From a virus: 64,000 bases of DNA. The notes beneath the pieces are model-generated. The model was given only the letters and a program-made list of their open reading frames with translations. It did no database searches and was not told where the DNA came from. The stretch lies in IMG/VR virus record IMGVR_UViG_3300028840_003271, positions 1 to 64,000 of that record; one strand, given 5' to 3'. Position numbers and translations under genes: made by a program. Numbering within the stretch: the first letter of the stretch is position 1; the number at the start of each line of letters is the position of its first letter. This document shows, piece by piece, positions 33,566-42,821 of the stretch.

Positions 33566-34341
33566 TTAATTTGCTCCAGTAAATAGTCGTCTGTTTCTGA
33601 ATTTGTAGAATATGGAATAATACGACAAAAATTGATAAATTGAAATAGTTTGTAATACTTATTATACCACTCAAACTGTTCGAAAAATTGAACAAGTTTT
33701 TCATCCATATAGTTTAACATTGTCTTTATTCTTGTTTGGTCATAGTCATCTGAACTCAAAAAACATTCCCAATGGTGTTTTGTGCTTTGACGAAGTTTTA
33801 CTATGTCAATTAATGGTGTTTCAATAAAACTATCGAGAAAATCAATAAGAACAATTTGATTTTTCAGTGTGTCAATTAAAATATTACTCAACGTACAATC
33901 CCCATGACATACTCCAATCGGTAATGTTAAAAATCCTGGCACACCAGTTGTTAAAATAGGTATTATATTGTTACATTTTTTTTCAATCGATTCGTATTTA
34001 TCCAGTATAATGTTACCATCAATGGTTTGTATTGAACTGTTCTGAATTTCATAATCAATAAACCGACAAAGTGTGGTGACTAATTCATCAACTTGTGATT
34101 TAGTAGCATAAATTAGAAATTGAAGAATGTTCACATGGTTGACATATTCCATTTCAATAGAATGAATTTCTTGAGAAATTGTTGGTACACAAAGACGAGA
34201 TGGTAAATCAAAATTAGAAAACTGTCGCTGTTTTTTTGCTTGAGCAATAAGACGATTAATGTCGTAGTTATTCGACGATGCTGATTTTATTACTTTACCA
34301 TCTTTAATCTCGATAGTGCAACCGGATTTTCCTTGAATCAC
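33553..34341 (-). CDS. APH/choline-kinase-like phosphotransferase
   Basis: 262 residues. GVCHGDCTLSNILID is the Brenner-type catalytic loop (H-G-D-x-x-x-x-N), and IVLIDFLDSF is the metal-binding Asp block, as in aminoglycoside, choline and sugar kinases. A Gly-poor N-lobe with GKSGCTIEI precedes. The start is GTG at 34341, overlapping the preceding TGA (GTGA). In the context of the fusion protein downstream, a sugar or polyol is a likelier substrate than an antibiotic. Confidence 0.76.
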   Translation of the reverse strand: MIQGKSGCTIEIKDGKVIKSASSNNYDINRLIAQAKKQRQFSNFDLPSRLCVPTISQEIHSIEMEYVNHVNILQFLIYATKSQVDELVTTLCRFIDYEIQNSSIQTIDGNIILDKYESIEKKCNNIIPILTTGVPGFLTLPIGVCHGDCTLSNILIDTLKNQIVLIDFLDSFIETPLIDIVKLRQSTKHHWECFLSSDDYDQTRIKTMLNYMDEKLVQFFEQFEWYNKYYKLFQFINFCRIIPYSTNSETDDYLLEQIKCLH

Positions 34342-34919
34342 TTTCTAACTACTATATCATTATATAATTCTATATCCTTTTTACAATATTCTTTCACTTT
34401 ATTATAACTAGGTGCTAACAACCTTGAAATAATTTCATAATAAGGTGGATGAATTGTTGCTTTATCATGTATAAGAGGAATGTCTACTCCAAGTTTATCA
34501 CATATTATTTTCCAATTTCTGTCAATATTTTCTAATGTTCCAAAATGTATTCTTTCATCTAATTTACCATCAATAGTTATTTGAGGATACATTTGAGGAC
34601 ATTCAAGATATCCATTCTTATTTATCCACCTATCAAAAGTTACATCTGATGATAGATTATTGGGTGGTTTTCTAACCTGTTGTAAATAATAATAAAATGA
34701 TACAATACGAGCATATGGATGACGAACTATTGAAAACACAAAATAATTCCTCCATTGTTCGTATGTAAGATTTTTAGAGAAAAGAAATTTATGTTGTAGT
34801 GGACGATACTTTTCTCGTGAAACTCCAAGATGTTTAGCAATACTTTTAGTTATTGATGATCCACCACATTTTGCTAAGTGAATATAAATAACTTTGAGGT
34901 CTGGATGATTAACTATCAT
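34338..34919 (-). CDS. Sulfotransferase, copy C
   Basis: 193 residues. IHLAKCGGSSITKSI (5'-PAPS loop, CGGSS variant) and FSIVRHPYARIVSFYYYLQ (3'-PAPS block) place it in the same superfamily as copies A and B. The end (KKDIELYNDI) follows the common pattern. It overlaps the methyltransferase upstream by eleven bases. Confidence 0.8.
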   Translation of the reverse strand: MIVNHPDLKVIYIHLAKCGGSSITKSIAKHLGVSREKYRPLQHKFLFSKNLTYEQWRNYFVFSIVRHPYARIVSFYYYLQQVRKPPNNLSSDVTFDRWINKNGYLECPQMYPQITIDGKLDERIHFGTLENIDRNWKIICDKLGVDIPLIHDKATIHPPYYEIISRLLAPSYNKVKEYCKKDIELYNDIVVRK

Positions 34920-35457
34920 TTAATAAACCATATAAGTATTGTTTGTGTTTTTGTACATAAATATATTGTGATAATTGTTCTATCCACCATTTTTCTGGTT
35001 GAACTGTAAGGTGTAAATTTCGTTTATCTGTTAAATAATCATTGTGGTTGGTGTTTGCTAATCTATAACAAATTGAAAACACTAATCCTTTTGATACTAT
35101 TCTAACAAATTCTTTTAATACATCGTGTATTTCGTTTGGTAGTAAATGTTCCATAACATCAAAAGCTACTATCCACTCAAAACTTTTATTCTTAAATGGT
35201 AAATTATGTGCAAAAGCAATTTGGTCTGCTTGTGGAGAAGCAAAATCTACACCAACACATTTAACACTTTTTACTTTCATAAGTTTACAAAAACCGTTAT
35301 CACCACATCCAACATCTAAAACTTTTTTAGGATTAAACTTTGATATGAAAAAATCAATAAAATCTTTTCCATGAATATATTGTCCATAATGCGAACACAT
35401 TCCATAAAGCTGACGATATCTTTTTTGTTCTTGTAGTTGTTGCTGATGTAAATTCAT
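34909..35457 (-). CDS. Class I SAM methyltransferase (type 11)
   Basis: 182 residues. KVLDVGCGDNGFCKLM is motif I, CVGVDFASPQ motif II, and FEWIVAFDVMEHLLPNEI the Methyltransf_11 catalytic block. Between a sulfotransferase and an AsnB-like gene; probably O- or N-methylation of a glycan sugar. Confidence 0.78.
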   Translation of the reverse strand: MNLHQQQLQEQKRYRQLYGMCSHYGQYIHGKDFIDFFISKFNPKKVLDVGCGDNGFCKLMKVKSVKCVGVDFASPQADQIAFAHNLPFKNKSFEWIVAFDVMEHLLPNEIHDVLKEFVRIVSKGLVFSICYRLANTNHNDYLTDKRNLHLTVQPEKWWIEQLSQYIYVQKHKQYLYGLLNDS

Positions 35458-37160
35458 TATGTATGAATATTAAATTCAGACGCCCATAATCTTAAATAAA
35501 ATAAGGATACTCGTTTTTTCATATGATTATCAAACAAATGTAATATGTCGTTTGTATTTTTATGAAAACCTTTAGAGTTTATTTCTCGAATTTTTCTGCT
35601 TATAAACGGATGATATGACCAAGATTTTTTTGGAATTGACCAACCGGTTTTTTTCTTATTTAAAACAAAGTTTGGTAATTTGTTTTTATAAGTTTGCTTA
35701 CTTAAAATTTTAACATTTTGTGACCATTGATTTTTTTTCTCAAAAGGTTTATTTGTAATTTTGTGTATATAAGGAATATTTAAAACATATTGACGAACCA
35801 AATTTGTTGTTAATGGAAATCTGGCTTCCATAGAAAACTTCATTCCAAGTTTATCATTACGAATTAAATAATCTTCACAAAGTTGAGTATAACATTCAAT
35901 TAAAAGTTCGTTATTACGAATGTCTGGACCAAATAAATCTGAAGGATACCAAGACTGCATATATTCATTAATTCTTTTTGCAAGATGTAAATCACCCTGC
36001 ATTACACCATTATGATACCAATGTTTATATTGTGATTTACAATTCGTAGGTAATTTTGTGTGTTTGATATAACCTGTAAAAATTTCATCACCACCATCAC
36101 CAGATAATGTAACAATAATTCCTTGTTCAGACATATATTTATACATTAAGTAATATGCTGGTGTGTTAATATTAGCATGTGGTAATTCTAATGCTTGAAT
36201 TGTTGGAAGAATAGCGTCTACAAAATCTTGTATATTAATAACTAATTCTGTATGGTTACTTTTATAGTGTTTACTTAATTTTAACGCTACATCAGCATCA
36301 TCATTAAATACTGTCTCGTTTGTATCAAATCTTGTTGAAAAAGTATCCATTTGGGTAAATTGACTACCTTCATGTAAAATGGCAGACGAATCTAATCCAC
36401 CACTTAATAATAATGCTATACGACGCTTACCCATCAAACATCTTTTTACAGATGTGGAAATAATATTAGATAATTTATCAGGTTCAAAAGTTGAAGAATT
36501 ATCCAATTTAAATTTTACACTATTTTTTTTCTCTGTAATTTCTTGTTTTTGACAATCATATATTAAAATCTGTCCAGGATAAAGTTGATAGATATTTTCA
36601 ATAAGAGTTAATGGTCCTGGAACGTATCCTAAATCTTGATATAATTTAAGAGCAAAAATATCTAATTTACGACTAATATGTGGTACTGAAAGAATAGATT
36701 TCAAACTTGATGAAAACACTAATTTGTTATTTATTGTTGAATAATATAATGGTTTTGTTCCACCATTATCTCTAGCAAGAATAAGTTGTTTAGTTTGTTT
36801 ATTATACCAAGATATAGCATACATACCATCAACATTATTTAAACCATCAATTCCATTTTTAAAAAGATGATACGCTAATACTTCTGTATCAGTTTCGGTA
36901 ACAAATTTACAATCTGTTAAATTATTTTTTAAATCTAAATAATTATAAATTTCACCATTAAAACATAAAACATATGAACTAATGCTCCAAGGTTGTTTTG
37001 AAACCAAACTACTATCAGTAATTGATAAAAGATTATGTCCTAATGTTACATATTCATCATGATATATGTCCTGATTGTTTGGTCCTCGATGAATTGACAG
37101 GTCAATCATTTTTTGAACTTGTTCAATATCTTTGACTGTTATACCATAAATTCCACACAT
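35457..37160 (-). CDS. asnB: Asparagine synthase-like amidotransferase, copy B
   Basis: 567 residues. Cys2 nucleophile in MCGIYGITV, SIHRGPNNQD, CFNGEIYNY, ETDTEVLAY, then LLLSGGLDSSA and VTLSGDGGDEIFTGY. Paralogue of 26369-28093 with the same two-domain plan. Two AsnB-like enzymes in one cluster imply two amidated positions or acceptors. Ends just upstream of the SGxPRE-family gene. Confidence 0.86.
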   Translation of the reverse strand: MCGIYGITVKDIEQVQKMIDLSIHRGPNNQDIYHDEYVTLGHNLLSITDSSLVSKQPWSISSYVLCFNGEIYNYLDLKNNLTDCKFVTETDTEVLAYHLFKNGIDGLNNVDGMYAISWYNKQTKQLILARDNGGTKPLYYSTINNKLVFSSSLKSILSVPHISRKLDIFALKLYQDLGYVPGPLTLIENIYQLYPGQILIYDCQKQEITEKKNSVKFKLDNSSTFEPDKLSNIISTSVKRCLMGKRRIALLLSGGLDSSAILHEGSQFTQMDTFSTRFDTNETVFNDDADVALKLSKHYKSNHTELVINIQDFVDAILPTIQALELPHANINTPAYYLMYKYMSEQGIIVTLSGDGGDEIFTGYIKHTKLPTNCKSQYKHWYHNGVMQGDLHLAKRINEYMQSWYPSDLFGPDIRNNELLIECYTQLCEDYLIRNDKLGMKFSMEARFPLTTNLVRQYVLNIPYIHKITNKPFEKKNQWSQNVKILSKQTYKNKLPNFVLNKKKTGWSIPKKSWSYHPFISRKIREINSKGFHKNTNDILHLFDNHMKKRVSLFYLRLWASEFNIHT

Positions 37161-37164
37161 AATA

Positions 37165-37983
37165 TTATTTCAAACGAGGTAATAATTTTGTTTCAGGATA
37201 AAATTTATGTCTTTTTTTACATAAACATCTTTTCCACGGTAATCTGACAATTTCTATATCATTTTTATCCAATTGTCTTTGAATAGCACGATGAGGTAAA
37301 CCCCACCCACCACATTCTTTATAATTGAAAAAAATTAGTCTATCAATATCTGAATATACTGATGTATATACACACATTGTATCCGATGTACCAATAGCTG
37401 TTTGGTCGTCTGGTCCAGAACCATATTGACACTTATTATCTGTTCCTTCAGGAATAAAAAGTTGTCCTTTTTGAGGTAAAAACTCTTTTTTTATTGGTTC
37501 AAGAAACAAGTTATCAAAACGATTTCTAATAACATAGTTATAATTAAACCCATGTTCTTCTTCATAAATCTGACGTAATTGATCAGATTTCCATATGTTA
37601 TAAAGCATTCCAAGCTGATTGTGTGCAATTTGACTACCACATATTTTACATTTGAGTGACTTTTGCTTACACTCACACTTCGTCATTTGTTGAAATTCAT
37701 AAAGTTTACATTGTTGTGCTAATTCTTCTTTTCTCAATAAAGTATAGTCTTCGTGGTTATATTGAAGTGGTTTATATAAATCTAATACTTCGTCAAAAGT
37801 TCCCTCGTCATTTGAAACATGTTTGTTTTGAGGTATAACATGGTTCCAACAACTTATAAAAGTGTCGATTTCATATTGCCACGACGACAGCACATCAAGA
37901 ATGTTTTGCTTATAATGTGGATAACAAGATTTGAACTCACGAGGAGCACCACTAAAACAAATTGCTATTTTTTTATTGGACAT
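37165..37983 (-). CDS. Putative glycosyltransferase, SGxPRE family, copy C
   Basis: 272 residues from the ATG at 37983; a TTG 21 bases earlier is in frame but lacks a better ribosome site. AICFSGAPREFKSCYPHY, DTFISCWNHVIP, the Cys knuckle TKCECKQKSLKCKICG and YVIRNRFDNLFLE match copy A (19049) closely, including IAHNQLGMLYNIWK. A and C are therefore the closest pair. Confidence 0.68.
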   Translation of the reverse strand: MSNKKIAICFSGAPREFKSCYPHYKQNILDVLSSWQYEIDTFISCWNHVIPQNKHVSNDEGTFDEVLDLYKPLQYNHEDYTLLRKEELAQQCKLYEFQQMTKCECKQKSLKCKICGSQIAHNQLGMLYNIWKSDQLRQIYEEEHGFNYNYVIRNRFDNLFLEPIKKEFLPQKGQLFIPEGTDNKCQYGSGPDDQTAIGTSDTMCVYTSVYSDIDRLIFFNYKECGGWGLPHRAIQRQLDKNDIEIVRLPWKRCLCKKRHKFYPETKLLPRLK

Positions 37984-38653
37984 ATCTTTGTAAATATTTT
38001 TCAAATAGTTTAGGATACTTACATTCTACATAATCACACAACCATTCTCGCTCAGCATTATCATATTTAGCAATGTGGTATTTGTGTTTTTGTTTCATAT
38101 TATATGTTCTACGACTACAAAATTCAGCATCTTGAATTTGTTGTTTAGTTATATTTTCATAGTTTTCCAGATTTAAAAACTTAAAAAGCGGATAAAGCTG
38201 TTCAAATCGACCAATAAAATCTTCATAATATAACAAAAGTTTACAATTTGGATAATTATCATATGCTCGGAGATTAACAAAGTAACTTTCAAGTGCTGTA
38301 GCATTTAATCTTGCTTTGAGTGGTTCATTTTTTCCGTAAGTTAATTTCTTATTTGTTCGTATATATCCATCATAAAAATCTCTCAAGAGAAGAATTATTT
38401 TATTATAACGATAGCTTCCGTCAATATTAAATAATGGTTCAATTGTTGGACGACCTATTTTATCTGTTCCTCTTACATCGTGAGTTCTTCTAATCCAAAA
38501 ATCTTCTTCTTTTTCTACATCATCGTATGCTTTATTTGTAACCAATTTGAGCATTTGACATACATAATTTGTGCCAGAACGAGGATATGCTACTATAATA
38601 GGTTTATTAAAATGTTGAATTGGAATTGTCGTTGTCACTGTTTCGATTTTCAA
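37973..38653 (-). CDS. Sulfotransferase, copy D (Sulfotransfer_1 type)
   Basis: 226 residues. IIVAYPRSGTNYVCQML is the classic cytosolic-type 5'-PAPS loop (YPRSGT), and KIILLLRDFYDGYIR the 3' block, so it belongs to a different branch from copies A-C. The frame opens at TTG 38653 (AAGGA two bases before, tight spacing) or GTG 38638; the true start is uncertain. It overlaps the following gene by 11 bases. Confidence 0.76.
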   Translation of the reverse strand: MKIETVTTTIPIQHFNKPIIVAYPRSGTNYVCQMLKLVTNKAYDDVEKEEDFWIRRTHDVRGTDKIGRPTIEPLFNIDGSYRYNKIILLLRDFYDGYIRTNKKLTYGKNEPLKARLNATALESYFVNLRAYDNYPNCKLLLYYEDFIGRFEQLYPLFKFLNLENYENITKQQIQDAEFCSRRTYNMKQKHKYHIAKYDNAEREWLCDYVECKYPKLFEKYLQRYVQ

Positions 38654-38810
38654 TATCCTTTTTTGCTAGTTTTCTTGCCCTTTTATTTATTGCTCTTTTG
38701 ACTTTTTTACCTAGACCCGTATGATTATTAAACACACATAAAAATTTCCTCCAACGAGTTGTCCAATCCTGTTCATCACCATTAATAGTTGGTATTCTAT
38801 CTTTTCTCAT
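38607..38810 (-). CDS. Small basic protein
   Basis: 67 residues: WTTRWRKFLCVFNN then KKVKRAINKRARKLAKKD, an Arg/Lys-rich helix, and an Asn/Ser/Asp tail. Overlaps the sulfotransferase start region by 47 bases. ATG at 38810. The basic helix suggests nucleic acid or ribosome contact. Small proteins with a similar W-R and R-R-x-R pattern occur in other phages. No family name. Confidence 0.55.
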   Translation of the reverse strand: MRKDRIPTINGDEQDWTTRWRKFLCVFNNHTGLGKKVKRAINKRARKLAKKDIENRNSDNDNSNSTF

Positions 38811-38820
38811 GATATAATAA

Positions 38821-39756
38821 TTATTTTTCTAAAATTTTTAGAGAAAAAAGATAATCTAAATAGTCTCCGTTTGATAATTCTTTGAGTGACCAATGACAGT
38901 ATGCCATATCACACAACCATTGATAACGATCATAATAATATGGTGGATTTATAACATTTTTTACACAAGAATAAGATACGTTATATGTTGGACAGTTTTG
39001 GTTTAAAGTAAAAATTGGAACTCCATGTAGAAATGCTTCAATTGTCGTTTTTGAACTAACGGTTATTAAGCATTTAGCATTATATAAGTCTTCAAACAAT
39101 GTTCTTGTTGGTAAAATTTCTACACTTGGAGGAATATCTAAAAACATATCTTCTCCAAGACTTTTCCATCTTGGACGGCCTGGATGTGTTCTAATACTTA
39201 CTGGTATAGAATTATCAATTTTACGAATTTGGTTATAGGTATTCCATATCCATCGTGTCCATTGTTTTCTAGTTTTAAAATTGTGTCCTATCCCTTCCGG
39301 TCTAAATTGCTCGCAAATTAAAATATATCCTTCTGTATGCCATCTGGGTGAATCATCTACCAACCAAGAAAAATAATTGTTTTGTGATAGTCTTTCATGG
39401 TCGTGTCCTTTTTTATACCAACATCGAGCATAATCTTTATCTAATAGTTCAGTATAAACATAAATTTGATCAGATGGTAAAAATGGGTTACACCATTCTT
39501 CTTTTTCTTTAAAACCAACCACTCCTTTTGGATGTAATACGGGTGATTTTATTGTGAGAAACTTTCCTCCATGTTTCTTTTGTTTCTCAATAATTTTTTG
39601 TGCTTTATTATTAAAAGTGAAAGACACGATTAAATCATATATTTCGTCTGGATTATATAGTGAATATTTCAATTCGTGTTTATGTAATCCATCTACAAAA
39701 TGATTAGCAAAGTTTTTTAGAATTGGTTTATCTTTTAGAAATAGTCCAATTTTCAT
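38821..39756 (-). CDS. KpsC-like glycosyltransferase, copy D
   Basis: 311 residues. ILICEQFRPEGIGHNF, VSIRTHPGRPRWK, then LFEDLYNAKCLITVSSKTTIEAFLHG and PIFTLNQNCPTYNVSY place it with the capsule-transferase group; SSKTTIEAFLHGVP is nearest of all copies to the standard KpsC loop. WLCDMAYCHWSLKEL closes the domain. The GLNGR block of copies A, B and E is absent. Confidence 0.68.
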   Translation of the reverse strand: MKIGLFLKDKPILKNFANHFVDGLHKHELKYSLYNPDEIYDLIVSFTFNNKAQKIIEKQKKHGGKFLTIKSPVLHPKGVVGFKEKEEWCNPFLPSDQIYVYTELLDKDYARCWYKKGHDHERLSQNNYFSWLVDDSPRWHTEGYILICEQFRPEGIGHNFKTRKQWTRWIWNTYNQIRKIDNSIPVSIRTHPGRPRWKSLGEDMFLDIPPSVEILPTRTLFEDLYNAKCLITVSSKTTIEAFLHGVPIFTLNQNCPTYNVSYSCVKNVINPPYYYDRYQWLCDMAYCHWSLKELSNGDYLDYLFSLKILEK

Positions 39757-39779
39757 TATGTTTTCCAGTCTATTTGAAC

Positions 39780-39992
39780 TTATATGGAAGATAAGTCTTT
39801 AGTAATATCAAATAATAATGTTTTTAGTCTTTTAATTTCGTGTTCGTATGCCCATTCAATTATGGAAGAATGTGTTGGAATAGTTTGTAATTCTTCACAT
39901 TTTTTTAATGCCCAATTTGGCACTTTTGAATTTTTCCAATATCCATGTTTTTTTAGAAATTGAACGTCTTGATATGGAGTTGAATTTGTCAT
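39780..39992 (-). CDS. Small hypothetical protein
   Basis: 70 residues, helical, with no recognised motif (HGYWKNSKVPNWALKKCEEL in part). Its ATG overlaps the TGA of the preceding KpsC-like gene (ATGA). Probably co-translated; function unknown. Confidence 0.5.
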   Translation of the reverse strand: MTNSTPYQDVQFLKKHGYWKNSKVPNWALKKCEELQTIPTHSSIIEWAYEHEIKRLKTLLFDITKDLSSI

Positions 39993-40846
39993 CTTAGTCC
40001 TCTACAAATATGTTTCCACGCTTCTCCAGTTTGAAGTTCGATTAAATTCCATTGGGTATATGCTAAATCACAAACCCATTGAAGTCGTGATATTTTAATT
40101 GGTTTGTTGATAGTTAATAAATCTTTATTACATACATTCCATATCATCGAACCTTTATCACAAGCATAAGCAGGTACTCCTGCAATTAAAGAGTCTACTC
40201 CACAATTTGAGTTAAAAGTAACGGTAGCCCAAGCGTTTTGTAAATCGTCGTCAATGTTTGAGTGGTTAGAATAGATAGCATTCTTTATTGTTATTTGACC
40301 CTTTTGTCCGTGTGGACGAAAAACAATATCTCGTCTTGTATGTTCTTGAAGTATTTTATAGGTATGTCTACACCATTCTATGTGGTTACTATGTTGAACA
40401 GACGAATCCCACGGAATTTGACCACATAATAAAATGTATTTTTGTAGTAATTCTTTATTGTCATCTCTCCAAGGACTCAATTTAATGTTTAATTTATTCC
40501 ATCTATCTGGTGGACTGTTTTCGTTACAAAAGTTAGCTCGTCCATTAAGTCCGCTCCATCCTACAGAATAATACTTATCTCGATGTATATAACCTCTTTC
40601 TATTACTAACCAAGGTTTTCCATTATGAGACTTAACTAATTGAGGTATTAAGTGTCCTCTAACATTACCATTTGAACGACCAATTTTAGATATACCAAAC
40701 GTTACCAATATATCACATTGTTGATAACCTTGATACATATCATAAATTTCTACATTTTCACGACAATTTTTAAATCCATCGTATAAACAATTCAAAACTT
40801 TAACATGTTTTTCTTTTTCTGGTTGACGAAAAATTCCAATTTTCAT
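39989..40846 (-). CDS. KpsC-like capsule glycosyltransferase, copy E
   Basis: 285 residues from the ATG at 40846 (MKIGIFRQ), chosen because AAGGAAG lies at the right distance; an in-frame upstream start at 40885 overlaps a small gene. GWSGLNGRANFCN, NSPPDRWNKL, IVFRPHGQ, AWATVTFNSNCGVDSLIAG and KGSMIWNV are the family blocks. Closest to copies A and B. Confidence 0.7.
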   Translation of the reverse strand: MKIGIFRQPEKEKHVKVLNCLYDGFKNCRENVEIYDMYQGYQQCDILVTFGISKIGRSNGNVRGHLIPQLVKSHNGKPWLVIERGYIHRDKYYSVGWSGLNGRANFCNENSPPDRWNKLNIKLSPWRDDNKELLQKYILLCGQIPWDSSVQHSNHIEWCRHTYKILQEHTRRDIVFRPHGQKGQITIKNAIYSNHSNIDDDLQNAWATVTFNSNCGVDSLIAGVPAYACDKGSMIWNVCNKDLLTINKPIKISRLQWVCDLAYTQWNLIELQTGEAWKHICRGLR

Positions 40847-40857
40847 AAAAATCTTCC

Positions 40858-40965
40858 TTATATATGAAATATAATACCCATACAAAGTTTTTCAATTAGA
40901 AAAATTGTTGAGATAAAAAAGTTAGAATAATATATACGATATAATTTATGTAATATGGAATTCAT
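40858..40965 (-). CDS. 35-residue membrane peptide
   Basis: ATG at 40965 overlaps the TGA of the preceding glycosyltransferase gene (ATGA), and the TAA lies just before the ribosome site of the next gene. The product is hydrophobic in the middle (NFFISTIFLIEKLCMGIIF) and could span a membrane once. The tight fit into the gap supports a real gene. Function unknown. Confidence 0.5.
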   Translation of the reverse strand: MNSILHKLYRIYYSNFFISTIFLIEKLCMGIIFHI

Positions 40966-41792
40966 TGTATATATTTATCCAAAATTTTGTATTTAAATTT
41001 GCCTTTATTATGACGAATGTATGAAGAAAATAGTCCGTGTTGAATTGCTTCTTTTGGTCCTTTCTGATTTTTCACCAAATCTCGCGTAGGATATTGTGGA
41101 TTTTCTTCAATTACTTTTTTAATTACATAACCATCATCAAATCTTTCATATTTACGAAATCGACCATCCAAAAAATAATCAATCATAAGTTGTAATAATT
41201 CAAAACCTTGATGTTTTTCTCTCCAACCAATAAAGCCAGCTTCAATACCTAAGTCTACTTTCCTTCTTTTTTCACCTAAATGATAAAACATTCCAGTATC
41301 ACCAAATGCTTCTAATAAAAGTGGTTTTGGTATTTGTTGTAGAAAAGTTACGTCGGCATCAACAAAAACAATCATTTTAAATTCAGATAAAGTTAAAGCA
41401 TACTTTAATGCTATGATTTTACGAAACCATTGAGATGCTCGAAAATTGTAATAGGTTCTTAAACATCCTTTTTTATGGTCACACGTTTTCCAAATATCTT
41501 TACCAAGTTTACAGTTACAAGGTCCAACCAAACCACCAAGTTCTTTTGGAATAATATCTTTATTGTCGTCTAACCATTTTGAAAGAATTTTGTCATTATC
41601 CAAATTATAAAGCATTATAGGAGATGGGTCTGAATAACTATTTGCTGTTTTTATGACTACGTTAGATAAATTGTTTTCATAAGTTACTAAAAGATTACCA
41701 TTTACTTTAACACTTAAAAAAGATTCAACCAATGCTGAACCACAAATATTCCACAGTTGTTTATTTACACTCGTGACATAAAGTACTTTCAT
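40962..41792 (-). CDS. GT-A-like glycosyltransferase, DxD family, copy B
   Basis: 276 residues: VLYVTSVNKQLWNICGSAL, a Cys-rich stretch (GPCNCKLGKDIWKTCDHKKG), IVFVDADVTFLQ (D-x-D), FYHLGEKRRKVDLGIEAGF and YERFDDGYVI. Same plan as 29775 and 41991. Probably an inverting or retaining transferase using an unknown NDP-sugar. Confidence 0.72.
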   Translation of the reverse strand: MKVLYVTSVNKQLWNICGSALVESFLSVKVNGNLLVTYENNLSNVVIKTANSYSDPSPIMLYNLDNDKILSKWLDDNKDIIPKELGGLVGPCNCKLGKDIWKTCDHKKGCLRTYYNFRASQWFRKIIALKYALTLSEFKMIVFVDADVTFLQQIPKPLLLEAFGDTGMFYHLGEKRRKVDLGIEAGFIGWREKHQGFELLQLMIDYFLDGRFRKYERFDDGYVIKKVIEENPQYPTRDLVKNQKGPKEAIQHGLFSSYIRHNKGKFKYKILDKYIQ

Positions 41793-41797
41793 TTTTT

Positions 41798-41980
41798 CTA
41801 TTCTTTCTTTTTATTACAAAATGCTAAAAATCCACTACCGACTAATAATGCTGTATGTATATTGGTCCACTCTTTAGTATGACTTAATAAATTTAAAGAT
41901 AACAACAGTATTGTAATAAACATTATATAAAAAACAATATGCCAAGCACGGTCAAACAAATAAAATAATAAGTTTTTTAT
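41798..41980 (-). CDS. Small membrane protein with no ATG/GTG/TTG at its natural start
   Basis: The gap between two glycosyltransferase genes holds a 60-codon open frame of good protein character: FYLFDRAWHIVFY, a first membrane helix, WTNIHTALLVGSGFLAF as a second, and a Lys-rich end. TAGGA stands before two adjacent ATA codons (41983 and 41980) and an ATT; no ATG occurs until codon 20, without a ribosome site, and a TTG at codon 8 lacks one too. It may start at AUA, at the internal ATG (40 residues), or be a gene that lost its start. Confidence 0.5.
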   Translation of the reverse strand: MKNLLFYLFDRAWHIVFYIMFITILLLSLNLLSHTKEWTNIHTALLVGSGFLAFCNKKKE

Positions 41981-41990
41981 TATAATTTTC

Positions 41991-42821
41991 CTAATTCTTG
42001 ACTACTAATCCACTACGAGAATGTATACCTTTTAAATGTTGAACATAATCTCTAAACGGTCCATGGCAAATTACATGACCACCAACTTGTTCAATATGTG
42101 GTTGTACAACATCAATAACTTTAATATTAGGATTTTCTTCTAAAATCTTTTTGTAAACATAACCATCATCCCAGCGTATAAATCTTTTAAAATCTCCAGA
42201 CATATAGCAATCAATGACTAGTCGTGGAAACATGGAATTTTGTTTAAAAACAAGAAACCCTGCTTCAACACCCATATCACGACGAATTTTATGTTCACCT
42301 AAATGAATTAGAACTTCATTATTTCCCAAAGCAGATAGAATTATTGAATATGGAAGATGTTGTGTAAATATTGTATCACAATCTAATAAAACAGTTAGTT
42401 CATGTTGAGGTACTTCTTTACCTGTAGCATATATTATAGTGATAATTTTACGAAACCATCGAGCAGTTTGACGATTAAAATTGGTTCCATATTTATTTTT
42501 TATCAAGTTGCCAAAAGTTTCACACCGTCCACCATATTCAGATGGTATTATATCAGCATTATCTTCAGTCCATTTTCGTAATGTTGGATCGTGAGTAATA
42601 TCAAATAAGTAAAAGTTTTGACCAGTAGATAATTTAACTACACCAGCTTCCTGACCTAATTGTTTCTTTAATTCTCGTCGTAAACCTGTTTCATTATCTT
42701 CATAGCATATCAACATATTTCCTTCGGTCATTGTGTTGACAAAGGAGTTTATCATATTTTTACCAGTAGCATCATAGAGTTTACGATTAAATGTGGTAAT
42801 GTAGAGTGGTTTGTTATTCAT
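41991..42821 (-). CDS. GT-A-like glycosyltransferase, DxD family, copy C
   Basis: 276 residues. PLYITTFNRKLYDATG, then TVLLDCDTIFTQ (D-x-D), LIHLGEHKIRRDMGVEAGF and FIRWDDGYVYK. The family members at 29775 and 40962 share each block. It ends with TAG, showing that amber is a normal stop here. Confidence 0.72.
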   Translation of the reverse strand: MNNKPLYITTFNRKLYDATGKNMINSFVNTMTEGNMLICYEDNETGLRRELKKQLGQEAGVVKLSTGQNFYLFDITHDPTLRKWTEDNADIIPSEYGGRCETFGNLIKNKYGTNFNRQTARWFRKIITIIYATGKEVPQHELTVLLDCDTIFTQHLPYSIILSALGNNEVLIHLGEHKIRRDMGVEAGFLVFKQNSMFPRLVIDCYMSGDFKRFIRWDDGYVYKKILEENPNIKVIDVVQPHIEQVGGHVICHGPFRDYVQHLKGIHSRSGLVVKN

